Of a stretch of DNA of 64,000 bases, positions 41,216-50,141 are shown one piece after another. This DNA is from Salinarimonas chemoclinalis (GTDB lineage: Bacteria > Pseudomonadota > Alphaproteobacteria > Rhizobiales > Beijerinckiaceae), in the NCBI RefSeq assembly GCF_041514305.1, contig NZ_JBGMWH010000009.1, forward strand, positions 62,001 through 126,000, given 5' to 3'. The position numbers were made by a program, and so were the translations under genes. Under the pieces are notes generated by a model. That model was given only the letters and a program-made list of their open reading frames with translations. It was not told where the DNA came from and did no database searches. Positions within the stretch are counted from its first letter, which is position 1; every line of letters starts with the position of its first letter.

Positions 41216-42494
41216 CGTCGGATCTCCTCTCCAGTGTGAAGCTCTCGGGGCCCGGGCGGCCGCCCTCGCCGCGGGTCTCTCCACGGGCCTGGCCGCCGGC
41301 GGAGCCGCCGCTCGCCTGCCCGCCCGCTTGGCCGTCGCCGCGCCCGGCGGGATCGCCGCCCGAGCCGGCTTGCGCTTGAGGGGCGGCGCGCTGCGCGTCC
41401 GCAGTGTGGATGGCCACGACCTCGCCGGCGAGGCCGGTGCGGCGCACGGCGTCGACGATCAGCTTCTCGTCGGCGCGCAGCATCGCCGCCGCCTTGGCGT
41501 CCGCCGCCGTGATCTCCATCGCGACTCCGTCGGCGGTGAGCCGGAGCGCGATCGTCACGGTGCCGAGCGAGATCGGCTGCAACTGGACGGTGAGCACCTT
41601 CACGGGCTTCGCCGAGAGGCTCGCCTGGGCGCCGGCGGCGGCGAGGTCGGGCGGGAAGGCGAGGCCCGCGCGGCCCGATCCCTCGCCGCGGCCCTCGCCC
41701 AGCAGCGCCGACGCGCCATCGACGATCGCCGCGAGGTTCGCCGTGCCGAGCGCGGGCGGCAGATGCGTCGCCTGCGAGACCACGGTCGCCTTGAGAGCCA
41801 TCCCGACGCTCGGCTCCGGCTTCGTCGCCAGCGCGAGGTCGGCACCGCCGGGGAAGAGCGCACGGCCCCGGGAGGCGGGAACGTCCCTCGCATCCGCGGT
41901 GCCGTCGGCGGCCGGATCGCCGGCGCGGGCGGCCTCGGCCTGCGCCCGGGCCGCAGCGACGGCGGCGCCGCCGCGGGCGAGGCCGTCGCCGGGCGCCGCC
42001 GGTGCGGCGAGTGCGGCACGACCCGCATCGCCCCGGACCGTGATGCCGGCGAGCGCGGCGAGCAGGCTGGCGGGATCGCGCGCCGCATCCGCCCCCTCGC
42101 CTCCGTCGGGGGACGGCGCACCGTCGCGCCCGGTCGGCGCCTCGGGCTCGCCCTCGGCCGGCGTGCCGCGCGCCTCCGCCCGCGCCTGGAGCGCGAGCGC
42201 GCCGGGTCGGATCGGCAGCGAGCCCTCGGCCGCGAAGAGCGAGCGGAGCGCGCCGTCGTCCGCCTTGCGCGCGGGGCTCTCGTCGGTGCCCTCCCGCGCG
42301 GTCGCGTCATCGGCCGCGGGACGGCCCCCCTCCCGGGCGCGCTCGCCGACACCGTCGAGCGCCGCGCCGAACAGGGCGCCGAGCCCGGCGCGGCCCCGTC
42401 CTTCGGCATCGCCCTTGCCGTCGAGCCCGCCCTTGGCGGCGGCGCGCTCGCCGCCGGGCGGCGGCGCGAGGGCGGAGAGATCGGCTCGGATCAT
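41148..42494 (-). CDS. fliK: Flagellar hook-length control protein FliK
   Basis: A 448-aa protein. The long N-terminal part is low-complexity Ala/Gly/Arg/Glu. The FliK C-terminal core is LTVQLQPISLGTVTIALRLTADGVAMEITAADAKAAAML, equivalent to the L-x-P-x-x-LG-x-V-x-V motif. A Gly/Gln-rich tail of about 80 residues follows. FliK measures hook length and switches FlhB specificity. The start ATG overlaps the motC stop as ATGA. Confidence 0.9.
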   Translation of the reverse strand: MIRADLSALAPPPGGERAAAKGGLDGKGDAEGRGRAGLGALFGAALDGVGERAREGGRPAADDATAREGTDESPARKADDGALRSLFAAEGSLPIRPGALALQARAEARGTPAEGEPEAPTGRDGAPSPDGGEGADAARDPASLLAALAGITVRGDAGRAALAAPAAPGDGLARGGAAVAAARAQAEAARAGDPAADGTADARDVPASRGRALFPGGADLALATKPEPSVGMALKATVVSQATHLPPALGTANLAAIVDGASALLGEGRGEGSGRAGLAFPPDLAAAGAQASLSAKPVKVLTVQLQPISLGTVTIALRLTADGVAMEITAADAKAAAMLRADEKLIVDAVRRTGLAGEVVAIHTADAQRAAPQAQAGSGGDPAGRGDGQAGGQASGGSAGGQARGETRGEGGRPGPESFTLERRSDDDAAPNAAHPRRGGDAGGGVYL

Positions 42495-43807
42495 CGGCGT
42501 GCCTCCGTCAGAAGGGCATCGATCGCGGCGAGCGCCGCCTCGGCGCGCCGCATGGCGGGGGTGGCCTCGGGCGGCGCGAAGGCGGGGTCGTCTGGTGCCG
42601 GAACGTCGGGTGCCGCATCGGCGGGGAAATCGGCGACGGGCGTCTCGACCTCCGGCGTCTCGCCGTCCGCCACCGCCTCGACCAAGTCTTCGATCACGTC
42701 CGTCGGCGGCTCCTCCGCGATCGGGATCGGCGCGCCGACCTGCACCGCGAGGTCGATCACCGTCTCCAGCAGCGCGACGTCCGGCGCCGGCAGGCGGGCG
42801 GGGTCGACGTCGGCGAGGGTCTCGGCGGCGAGGGCGAAGCGGTCCGTCGTCACCTGCGAGGCGGCGGCGTAGAAGGTCGCGCGCCATTCCGCGTCGGAAT
42901 CGCCCGCGGCGAGCCCGTGCGCCAGCGTCGCCGCGCGCCGCGCCACCTCGGGCCGGCCATGGACGAGGGAATGGCGGGCGAAGAACAGGTAGAGGTCGCG
43001 CCGGCTCTCGCCGTCGAAGCGCTCGAGCATCGCCTCGAGCCGCCCGAAGCGGTCGAGGTCGCCGTGGAAATCGAGCGCGGTCAGCAGCGTGGCGAAGCGC
43101 TGGCGGAAGTTGCCGGCGTAGATCGAGTGGCGGAAACGGCGCAGGTACTGGATGGCCAGGAATTCCAGCCGCTCCACCTCGCCGCTCTGGCCGGCGACGA
43201 AGACCTCGCGGCGCAGGGCCGCCTCCTCGATCAGCGTGCCGGGCGCGAGCAGCCGCGCCACCGCGAGGAGCCGCATCGCCTCCGCCGGGTCCTCGCGCAC
43301 CGCGAGCGCCGACTGGGCCAGCGCGAGCTGCCCGCCGAGCATGCCGCCCACGGTGAGCGGATCGGCCTCGCGCCAGGCCTCCCGCGCCTCCACCTCGCGC
43401 CCCTGCAGGAAGGCGAGCGCGCCCTGCGCGAGCGTGCGCGGCGCACCGAACTCCGCGCCCGAGGCCAGGATCGCCTCGAGGCTCTGCGGCGGGCCGCCGC
43501 CCAGCACGAATGCGATCGCCGCCCGCGCGTTGCGCGCGTCCGCCCAGGCGGACGGCGGCGCCGCCTCGAAACCGAGGGCGATCCGGCCGATGAGCGCCCT
43601 CTGCGCGCGGTGCGCCTCGACGTCGCCGTGCGCCACGCGCTCCTGGAGCGCCTGGAGCGTGCGCACCAGAGCGTAGGGCTCGGGGACGGCGGCCGGCGCC
43701 GCGGGGGTCTCGACCGTCGGCACGGGCGGATCGGGCTGCGCCGACGCCGGCGCCGCGGCGAGGAGGCAGGCGAGCGCGAGCGGAAGCCGGAAACTGGGGC
43801 GGATCAC
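42491..43807 (-). CDS. motC: Chemotaxis/motility protein MotC
   Basis: A 438-aa periplasmic protein. A signal peptide (LPLALACLLAAAPASA) is followed by an all-helical body with YALVRTLQALQERVAHGDVEAH, FVLGGGPPQSLEAIL and FRHSIYAGNFRQRF, as in rhizobial MotC. In Sinorhizobium, MotC associates with MotB and is needed for motor function. GTG 43807 overlaps the motB stop as GTGA. Confidence 0.92.
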   Translation of the reverse strand: MIRPSFRLPLALACLLAAAPASAQPDPPVPTVETPAAPAAVPEPYALVRTLQALQERVAHGDVEAHRAQRALIGRIALGFEAAPPSAWADARNARAAIAFVLGGGPPQSLEAILASGAEFGAPRTLAQGALAFLQGREVEAREAWREADPLTVGGMLGGQLALAQSALAVREDPAEAMRLLAVARLLAPGTLIEEAALRREVFVAGQSGEVERLEFLAIQYLRRFRHSIYAGNFRQRFATLLTALDFHGDLDRFGRLEAMLERFDGESRRDLYLFFARHSLVHGRPEVARRAATLAHGLAAGDSDAEWRATFYAAASQVTTDRFALAAETLADVDPARLPAPDVALLETVIDLAVQVGAPIPIAEEPPTDVIEDLVEAVADGETPEVETPVADFPADAAPDVPAPDDPAFAPPEATPAMRRAEAALAAIDALLTEARR

Positions 43808-45279
43808 GAGCGCGCCTCCCGCAGCAGGATCTCGATGCGCCGGTTCTCGTCGGCGTAGGGATCGTCCGCGACCTTGAGCATGCGATCCGCATGACCCTCG
43901 ACGCGCAGGATGCGCTCCTCCGCGAAGCCGCCGCGCACGAGCATGTAGTAGGCCATGTGGGCGCGCGCGGAGGAGAGCCGCCAATTGTCGTAGGTCTCCG
44001 AGCGGAAGGGCCGCGCGTCGGTGTGGCCGCGGATGACGATGGCACCGGCCTCCGCGGCGAGGATCGGCGCGATCTCCTCGACGACGCGCACCAGCTCGGG
44101 ACGCGGCTCGGCGGAGCCGATGGCGAACATGCCGAAGTCCGCGTCGTCGGTGAGGGAGACGAGGAGGCCCTCCGGCGTGGCCGAGACCTCGATCGCCGGC
44201 ACGTTCTCCGGGGCGGCGGCGCCGGTCGCCTGCGCCATCGCGGCCGATATGCGCGCGCGCAGGGCCGCGGCACGGACGAGGGCGGGGTCGAGCGCCTCCT
44301 CCTCGGTGGAGGGCGCTTCGGTGGAGGGCGCCTCGGCGGTGGGCTCCTCGGTCGAGGGCTCCTCGGTCGAGGGCGCTTCGGGCGATGGCGCTTCGGGCGA
44401 TGGCGCTCCGGCGGGTGCATCGTCGCCCGTCGCCGCGATCCGGACGGGCGCGGGCTGCGGCGCGCCGCCCGCATCGGCCTCGTCGACGGCTGCGACCGCG
44501 ATCGCGGCCTCCTGCGCGGGCGGTTCGTCGATCGCGACGACCGCGGCCGGCACGGCGGCGGCGCCGGCCACCGCCCGCGCCTCGACGTCGAGCGTCGGGA
44601 CGTCCAGCGTCGGGGCGGCGAGCGCCCGCGCGTCCGAGCCGGCGGGGCCGCCGAGGCCGAGGGGCGCGGCGGCGTCCGGCAGGCCCATCGGCCCGCCGGT
44701 CCCGTCGCCGTCGGCGCGGCCCACCGCCGGCTGCGGGGCGAGCTGCCAGTAGACCGGATCGAACGGATCGCGGAAGGCGTCGCCGCCCACGAGCCCCGGC
44801 TCGCCCCGCTCGCCGGGTGTCGGATCGATGCCCGCGGCCGGCGTCGCGGGCGCGAACGCGGCCTGCGCGGAGAGCTCGGCGAGGACGGCGTAGGGGTCCT
44901 GGAACAGGGCCGTCTCGGAATAGCGCCGCGCGACGGGCTGCGGCGTGTGCCGCGCCTCCACGTGCTCCGCGTCGGCCTCGGTGACGGGCGCGTCGGAGCG
45001 CTCCTCCAGGTCGACGCCCTGGGAGGAGGCGTCGGGATCGCGCAGGCCCTTGCGGTCGCTCGTCGCCTCGGCGAGGCGGATCGGGTTGAAGTAGGTCGCG
45101 ACGACCTCGCGGGTCTCCTGGTCGGTGGCGTTGATGAGCCACATCACCAGGAAGAACGCCATCATCGCCGTCATGAAGTCGGCGTAGGCGATCTTCCAGA
45201 CGCCGCCCTTGGGCTCGTCCGCCTCCGGGTCCGGGCGGCGGCGGATGATGACGAGCTCGTGGCCCTGGTTCTCCTGCAC
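43804..45279 (-). CDS. motB: Flagellar motor stator protein MotB
   Basis: A 491-aa stator subunit. One membrane span (IAYADFMTAMMAFFLVMWLI) contains the proton-binding aspartate D34. A long, low-complexity periplasmic linker with a 15-bp repeat array follows. The C-terminal OmpA-like peptidoglycan-binding domain shows IVIRGHTDARPF and NWRLSSARAHMAYYML. Longer than many MotBs, owing to the linker. motA is about 7 kb away in another operon. Confidence 0.95.
   Translation of the reverse strand: MQENQGHELVIIRRRPDPEADEPKGGVWKIAYADFMTAMMAFFLVMWLINATDQETREVVATYFNPIRLAEATSDRKGLRDPDASSQGVDLEERSDAPVTEADAEHVEARHTPQPVARRYSETALFQDPYAVLAELSAQAAFAPATPAAGIDPTPGERGEPGLVGGDAFRDPFDPVYWQLAPQPAVGRADGDGTGGPMGLPDAAAPLGLGGPAGSDARALAAPTLDVPTLDVEARAVAGAAAVPAAVVAIDEPPAQEAAIAVAAVDEADAGGAPQPAPVRIAATGDDAPAGAPSPEAPSPEAPSTEEPSTEEPTAEAPSTEAPSTEEEALDPALVRAAALRARISAAMAQATGAAAPENVPAIEVSATPEGLLVSLTDDADFGMFAIGSAEPRPELVRVVEEIAPILAAEAGAIVIRGHTDARPFRSETYDNWRLSSARAHMAYYMLVRGGFAEERILRVEGHADRMLKVADDPYADENRRIEILLREARS
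44297..44401 (-). repeat. 15-bp tandem repeats inside motB
   Basis: Seven consecutive 15-bp units encode pentapeptides such as SPEAP, STEEP, TAEAP and STEAP in the MotB linker. Two neighbouring pairs are identical at DNA level, which suggests recent slippage; unit number is likely to vary between strains. Confidence 0.75.
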
Positions 45280-45292
45280 GGCGCGCGCTCCT

Positions 45293-46051
45293 TCAGGCGG
45301 CCTCGGCGGCGACGCGCCGGGCCCATTCCGACAGACGGGTCTCGATCACGACGTCCTCGCCCTCCACGACGATGTCGGGCGTCTCGGCGGGATCGAAGCG
45401 CACGGCCGAGGCCGCGTCGCCGAGCCGCGCCAGCAGCGCCTCGCCGAGATCGGCGGGGCCGCGGGCGACGAGGACGAGGGCGGGCTCGGCCCGCAGCAGC
45501 GTCGCGACGCTGGACGCGAGGGCGGCGAGCGCCTTGTCCCGCGCGGCGGCCTCGAGCAGGGGCGCCAGCGCACGGGCCGCGGCCTCGGCGATCCGCTCCT
45601 CGATGGTCGCGAGCCCCTCGCGCACGCCCTCCGCCAGCCGTTCGCCCTCCTCCCGCGCCCAGGCGGCGCGGGCATCGGCGAGGACCGCCTCGCGGGTGGC
45701 GAGCGCCTCGGCGCGCTCGGTCTCGAGCGCCTGCGCCCAACGCGTCTCCACCTCCTCGCGGGCGGCGGAGGCGGCCTGCGCCGCGGCGTCGGCGATGCGC
45801 GCCTCGATCTCCTCTGGGCTCGGGCCGCGGGGGGCAAAGGCGGGGGAAACGGCGCGCGCCGTCTCGGGCCGGGGCCCTGCTCGCCCCTGCGGCGGGACGT
45901 CCGCGTTCGGCGAGCCCACCTCCGACGAGAGCACCACCGACGAGAGCACCTCGGGCGGGAGCACCTTGCGAGAGACCACCTCGGGGAAGACCGCCGGCGC
46001 CGACCGGCGCGGGTCGATCTCGGCGAGGACGTCGATCAGGGAGGACGGCAT
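45293..46051 (-). CDS. FliH-like flagellar export protein
   Basis: A 252-aa protein with a Pro-rich N-terminus, a long charged helix (IEARIADAAAQAASAAREEVETRWAQALETERAEAL) typical of the FliH stalk, and a C-terminal part ending DIVVEGEDVVIETRLSEWARRV. FliH regulates the export ATPase FliI; no fliI is present in this window. It starts one base after the fliF stop. Confidence 0.75.
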   Translation of the reverse strand: MPSSLIDVLAEIDPRRSAPAVFPEVVSRKVLPPEVLSSVVLSSEVGSPNADVPPQGRAGPRPETARAVSPAFAPRGPSPEEIEARIADAAAQAASAAREEVETRWAQALETERAEALATREAVLADARAAWAREEGERLAEGVREGLATIEERIAEAAARALAPLLEAAARDKALAALASSVATLLRAEPALVLVARGPADLGEALLARLGDAASAVRFDPAETPDIVVEGEDVVIETRLSEWARRVAAEAA

Positions 46052-46052
46052 G

Positions 46053-47723
46053 TCAGGCGTTCTCCCCGTGCATCCACTCCTTGAGGATGTTGGCCGCCTG
46101 GTCCTCGTTGCGGGTCACGATCTGCTCGAGGCGCTTGATCGTGGCGGCGCTGATCGAGGTCGGCAGGGCCGCGATCGCGGCGGTGGCCGCCTCGATCTGC
46201 GCGGCGTGCGGCTCGCCCCGGCCGGAGGCGTCGGCGATCGCTGCCGTCGCCTGCCCACCCTCCCCGGCCTGGCCGTCGGCGAGCGCGGGCATCGTCTCCT
46301 CGATCTGCGTCGCGGGCTTGGGCCGATCGAGGATGGCGGCGAGCGCGGGGCGCAGGCCGAACCAGACGAGCGTGAGCGCGACGAGCAGGATGGCGAGCGC
46401 GTTGACGATGTTGCCGGCCTGCGCCATCAGCACGTCGCGCACGCCGACCTCGGGCACCGGCTCCATGTCGACGCCGCCCGCGAGGAAGCTCACCGCCGAC
46501 ACCTTCACCGTGTCGCCCCGCGCGGCGTCCGCGCCGGCGGCGGTGGCGGCGAGCGCCTCGATCTCGGCGATCTCCGCCTCGAGTTGCTCGGGCCCGGCGT
46601 CCGGGCCGAGGGCATCCGCGAGCCGCGCGCGGTTGACGAGCACCGCGATCGAGAGGTGCTCGACGGCGAAGCCGTCCGACGAGACTTGGACCTGGCGCGA
46701 GGAGATCTCGAAGTTCGTCAGCTCCTCGCGCCGCTGCATCTCCTCGCTCGACTGCTCGCCGCCGTCCGCCGCGACGTTCTCCTCCGGGAGGTTCTGCTCG
46801 ACGGTGACGGGGGTCTGGCGCGAGAGGTTCGTCGACGCCTCGTTCTCGCGCACGACGCGGATCGAGCGCTCGACCCGGCTCTCTGGGTCGAAGATCGTCT
46901 CGCTCGTCACCCTGCGGTCGGTGTTGATGCGCGCCGCGACGCTGACCTGGAAGTTCTCGAGCCCGAGATAGGGCGCGAGCGTGCGGCGCACCGAATCCTC
47001 CAGCTCCTGGTTCACTTCGCGGTTGAGCGCCGTGATCCGCCCGGTCGCCGCGCCGGCCGCGTCGTCGCCCGAGGCGAGCAGCGTCCCGTCCGAGGAGAGG
47101 ATCGTGACGCCCGCGACCGTCATCCCCGGCACGGCGGCGGCGACGAGGTGGCGGATCGCCTGCGCCTGGCCGGCGACGTCGGCGGTCTCCGCCCGAACCA
47201 CGACCGAAGCCGAGGGCTGGCGGGCCTCGCGCCGGAAGGAGCCCGGATCGGCGAGCACGATGTGCACGCGCGCGGCGACGATGCCGCGCATCTGCTGGAT
47301 GGTGCGGGCGATCTCGCCTTCCAGCGCACGCACGCGCGTCACCTCCTGCATGAAGGAGGTGATCCCGAGCGAGCCGAGATTGTCGAACAGCTCGTAGCCG
47401 GAGTTCGCCGAGAACGGCAGGCCCTTCTCGGCGAGCAGCATGCGCGCCCGCGCGGTCTGCGCGTGGCGCACCATCACCGCGTCCCCCGCCGAGGAGACGT
47501 CGAAGTCGATGCCGGCGTCGTTGAGCGCCGAGCCGATACGCGAGACGTCGTCGCGCTCGAGCCCGGCGTAGAGCACGGTCATCTCGGGCCGGCCGAGATA
47601 GTAGGCGCCCGCGACGACCGAGACGATCACCGCGATGCCGATCGCGGCGAGCGCGAGGAGGCGCTTCGTGCCGAGCTCCAGGAGGTTGCCCCACAGGCGG
47701 TCGGCGTGCTGATAAGCGGTCAT
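46053..47723 (-). CDS. fliF: Flagellar MS-ring protein FliF
   Basis: A 556-aa membrane protein. TM1 (LLALAAIGIAVIVSVVAGAYYLG) is followed by a ring-building domain with VLYAGLERDDVSRIGSALNDAGI and ARVHIVLADPGSFRRE, and TM2 (NIVNALAILLVALTLVWFGL). A C-terminal tail (AATIKRLEQIVTRNEDQAANILKEWM) contacts FliG. First gene of the operon fliF-fliH-motB-motC-fliK-transglycosylase. Confidence 0.97.
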   Translation of the reverse strand: MTAYQHADRLWGNLLELGTKRLLALAAIGIAVIVSVVAGAYYLGRPEMTVLYAGLERDDVSRIGSALNDAGIDFDVSSAGDAVMVRHAQTARARMLLAEKGLPFSANSGYELFDNLGSLGITSFMQEVTRVRALEGEIARTIQQMRGIVAARVHIVLADPGSFRREARQPSASVVVRAETADVAGQAQAIRHLVAAAVPGMTVAGVTILSSDGTLLASGDDAAGAATGRITALNREVNQELEDSVRRTLAPYLGLENFQVSVAARINTDRRVTSETIFDPESRVERSIRVVRENEASTNLSRQTPVTVEQNLPEENVAADGGEQSSEEMQRREELTNFEISSRQVQVSSDGFAVEHLSIAVLVNRARLADALGPDAGPEQLEAEIAEIEALAATAAGADAARGDTVKVSAVSFLAGGVDMEPVPEVGVRDVLMAQAGNIVNALAILLVALTLVWFGLRPALAAILDRPKPATQIEETMPALADGQAGEGGQATAAIADASGRGEPHAAQIEAATAAIAALPTSISAATIKRLEQIVTRNEDQAANILKEWMHGENA

Positions 47724-47838
47724 GTCCTGCCCTGGTGTCCTCGACGGCGCGGCGCACGGCCGCTCTCGTCGGGAACCCTGGCGGGCGAAGCTTGCCCGAG
47801 CCTGACACCCGGGCGCAACGGCGCGCGCGGGCGACGCG

Positions 47839-48102
47839 TCAGCCGTAGCGCAACTTCAGGGCGAGGATGGTCGAGACCAGGAGGAAGGTGAGCGCGTTCG
47901 CCACGATGATCGGCCAGGAGCCGATTGCGAGCCCGTAGACGAGCCACAGGGCGAGGCCTACGGCGAAGATGCCCTGCGTCAGGGCGGAGATGGCGCGGGT
48001 CTCGCGGGTGCGGATGGTGCGCACGGCCTGCGGCAGCCAGCAGATCGTGGTCAGCGTCGCGGCGAGCGCACCGACGATCTCGAACGACGGAATGAGGGTC
48101 AT
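47839..48102 (-). CDS. SemiSWEET sugar transporter
   Basis: An 87-aa protein with three membrane spans and the PQ motif WLPQAVRTIRTRETRAIS after TM1. SemiSWEETs form dimers that carry sugars by facilitated diffusion. Size and topology match; substrate unknown. It lies alone between fliF and the divergent DUF3775 gene. Confidence 0.88.
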   Translation of the reverse strand: MTLIPSFEIVGALAATLTTICWLPQAVRTIRTRETRAISALTQGIFAVGLALWLVYGLAIGSWPIIVANALTFLLVSTILALKLRYG

Positions 48103-48249
48103 GGAGGTCGTGCCTCGAGGGGCGGCGAAGCCTCCTCAATCGGGCCGTTCGCGCCGGCGCGCAAGCGGCGCGGAATGCGCGTCTTCCATGCGTCGCACGC
48201 GGGACTGGCGAACCGCCCTCCCCCCTCGGTCGTTGCCGTGGCGACTTCG

Positions 48250-48275
48250 TTTCCAAGCACCCTTTCCAAGCACCC
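48250..48275. repeat. Tandem 13-bp duplication before the DUF3775 gene
   Basis: TTTCCAAGCACCC occurs twice without a gap, ending 11 bp before the start codon, next to the ribosome-binding site. It may affect translation or be a recent slippage event. Confidence 0.6.
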
Positions 48276-48286
48276 GAGGTGACCCC

Positions 48287-48676
48287 ATGGAGATCGCGCT
48301 CGAGAAGGTCTGCGACCTGATCGTCCACGCCCGCGCATTCGACGTGAAGGAGGGCATGACCGACCCGCGATCGGGCTCGAACGAGACCGACGACCGCAAC
48401 TTCGGCTCGCTCGCCGAAAGCGGCACGGACCGCGGCGAGGAGGAGATGCGCCTCGTCATCGACGGGCTCAACACCGACGAGGCCGCCTCGCTGATCGCGC
48501 TGGTCTTCGTCGGGCGCGGCGACATGGAGGCCGCGGAATGGCCCGACGCCTACCGCCTGGCGCACGAGCGCATGGCGAGCGGCGCGCTGTCGCCGGCGGA
48601 CTGGCTGATGGGTATCCCCAACCTCGGCGATCTCCTCGAGGAGGGGCTCGCGGGGCTGGGCATGAGCTGCACCTGA
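48287..48676 (+). CDS. DUF3775-domain protein
   Basis: A 129-aa protein: LEKVCDLIVHARAFDVKEGMTDP, then EEEMRLVIDGLNTDEAASLIALVFVGRGDME and a helix ending in the WLMGIPNLGDLLEEGL motif. This matches the DUF3775 layout; no function is known. ATG 48287 has GAGGTG upstream. A 3 x 12-bp repeat follows the stop. Confidence 0.82.
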   Translation: MEIALEKVCDLIVHARAFDVKEGMTDPRSGSNETDDRNFGSLAESGTDRGEEEMRLVIDGLNTDEAASLIALVFVGRGDMEAAEWPDAYRLAHERMASGALSPADWLMGIPNLGDLLEEGLAGLGMSCT

Positions 48677-48685
48677 GGTCGCGCG

Positions 48686-48721
48686 ATCCTCGACGCGACC
48701 CTCGACGCGACCCTCGGCGCG
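48686..48721. repeat. 3 x 12-bp minisatellite
   Basis: Three successive copies of a 12-bp unit, consensus ACCCTCGACGCG, with one change in the first and last copies, lie between the DUF3775 stop and the HAD hydrolase gene. Confidence 0.6.
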
Positions 48722-48796
48722 GTTGACAGGACGCCGCCCGGCGCCTACCCGCCGAAGCATCCTCCCCGCGCCCGCGCGCCCGACGACGAGCCCCCG

Positions 48797-49702
48797 ATGC
48801 CCGAAGCGAACGCCCCCGCCGCCCGTGCCGCCGTCGAGGCGGTCGCCTTCATCCCGGGCTTCTCGGCCATCGCGGAGCGCTACGACGTCGTGCTCTGCGA
48901 CGTCTGGGGCGTCGTTCACAACGGGCTCGCCGCCTATCCCGGTGCCTCGGACGCGCTCACCCGCTTCCGCTGCGCCGGCGGTACGGTGATCCTGGTCTCG
49001 AACGCCCCGCGCCCCGGCGTGACGGTGATGGACCAGCTCGACCGGCTGGCCGTGCCGCGCACGGCCTACGACGACGTCGTCACCTCGGGGGACCTCACCC
49101 GCATGGCCGTCGAGGCCCGCCTGTCGGACCCGGTCTTCCACATCGGGCCGCAGCGCGACCGCCCGATCTTCGACGGCCTGCCGGTGCGCTTCGCGCAAGC
49201 CGAGGACGCGGCCTACGTCGTCTGCTCGGGCCTGTGGGACGACCGGGCGGAGACGCCCGACGACTACCGCCCGCTCTTCGCGCGCCTGAGGGAGCGCGCC
49301 CTGCCGATGATCTGCGCCAACCCGGACATCGTCGTCGACGTCGGCGGGCAGCTCGTCTACTGCGCCGGCGCCCTCGCCACGCTCTACGAGGAGATGGGCG
49401 GGTCGGCGACCTGGATGGGCAAGCCGCACGCGCCGGTCTACCGCGAGGCGCTGGCCCGCGCCGCGCGCATCCGAGGCGCGGACGACCTGCCCGTCTCGCG
49501 CACGATCGCCATCGGCGACGCGATCCGCACCGACATCGCCGGCGCCCGCGGCATCGGCGCCGACGCGCTGTTCATCGCCAAGGGCATCCACGCCGAGGAG
49601 CTGCGCCTCGACGGCACGGGCCTCGACCCGGCGGTCGCCGGACCCTGGTTCGACGGCCAGCCGCATCGGCCGACCGCGGCGATGGAGGTGCTGGCGTGGT
49701 GA
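48797..49702 (+). CDS. HAD-superfamily hydrolase, TIGR01459 type
   Basis: A 301-aa class II HAD phosphatase. The nucleophile motif is VVLCDVWGVVHNGL (D35), motif II is ILVSNAPRPG, and the C-terminal cap-distal motif is IAIGDAIRTDIAGARGIGADALFI. The substrate is unknown; the family resembles NagD-like sugar-phosphate phosphatases. Confidence 0.92.
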   Translation: MPEANAPAARAAVEAVAFIPGFSAIAERYDVVLCDVWGVVHNGLAAYPGASDALTRFRCAGGTVILVSNAPRPGVTVMDQLDRLAVPRTAYDDVVTSGDLTRMAVEARLSDPVFHIGPQRDRPIFDGLPVRFAQAEDAAYVVCSGLWDDRAETPDDYRPLFARLRERALPMICANPDIVVDVGGQLVYCAGALATLYEEMGGSATWMGKPHAPVYREALARAARIRGADDLPVSRTIAIGDAIRTDIAGARGIGADALFIAKGIHAEELRLDGTGLDPAVAGPWFDGQPHRPTAAMEVLAW

Positions 49703-49723
49703 GTTTCCCTGGAGAGAAGGACG

Positions 49724-49744
49724 TGCTATACATTCTGTAGAGCA
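49724..49744. promoter_or_regulatory. Operator palindrome of the RES-Xre toxin-antitoxin operon
   Basis: Arms TGCTATACA and TGTAGAGCA are separated by TTC and match in 8 of 9 positions as an inverted repeat. It ends 16 bp before the antitoxin ATG and covers a -10-like TATACA. Xre/MbcA antitoxins commonly repress their own promoter, so this is the likely binding site. Confidence 0.55.
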
Positions 49745-49760
49745 TGAGGGAGCCTATCCG

Positions 49761-50141
49761 ATGGCCGTCACGGCACGAGCAGCGCCCAGCCCCGATCCGG
49801 GCATCGTCCTGACCAAGGCCGTGGTGAAGGCCGCGGCCCGGCTCGGCCTCTCGGCGCGGGCGCTGGCCCGCGTCATCGGCGTGAGCGAGCCGACCGTCTC
49901 CAGGATGAAGGCCGGCGCGTATCGGCTGGACCCCGGCGGGAAGCCGTTCGAGCTCGCGGTGATGCTGGTGCGTCTCTACCGGTCGCTCGACGCCATCGCC
50001 GGCGGCGACGACGCCGTCTCGCGCGCCTGGCTCCACGGCGCCAACACGGATCTCGCCGGCGTGCCGGCCGAGCGGATCGCCAGCGTGCAGGGTCTCGTGG
50101 ATGTCGTCGCCTACCTGGACGCCCGACGCGCTCGCGTCTGA
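49761..50141 (+). CDS. Xre/MbcA/ParS-type antitoxin
   Basis: A 126-aa protein. The N-terminal helix-turn-helix (AARLGLSARALARVIGVSEPTVSRMKAG) binds DNA. The C-terminal toxin-binding domain contains FELAVMLVRLYRSLDAIAGGDDAVSRAWLHGANTDLAG. It is the partner of the RES toxin, whose start overlaps its end by 41 bp, so translation is coupled. Confidence 0.92.
   Translation: MAVTARAAPSPDPGIVLTKAVVKAAARLGLSARALARVIGVSEPTVSRMKAGAYRLDPGGKPFELAVMLVRLYRSLDAIAGGDDAVSRAWLHGANTDLAGVPAERIASVQGLVDVVAYLDARRARV

Noticed and set aside
42491..45142. An 883-codon version of motC
   Set aside because: The extra N-terminal part is an out-of-frame reading of motB; a signal peptide begins at GTG 43807.
43891..47891. 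Long plus-strand frames opposite motB, fliH and fliF
   Set aside because: GC-rich codon bias keeps the opposite strand open; no family motif is seen and the minus-strand genes are clear.
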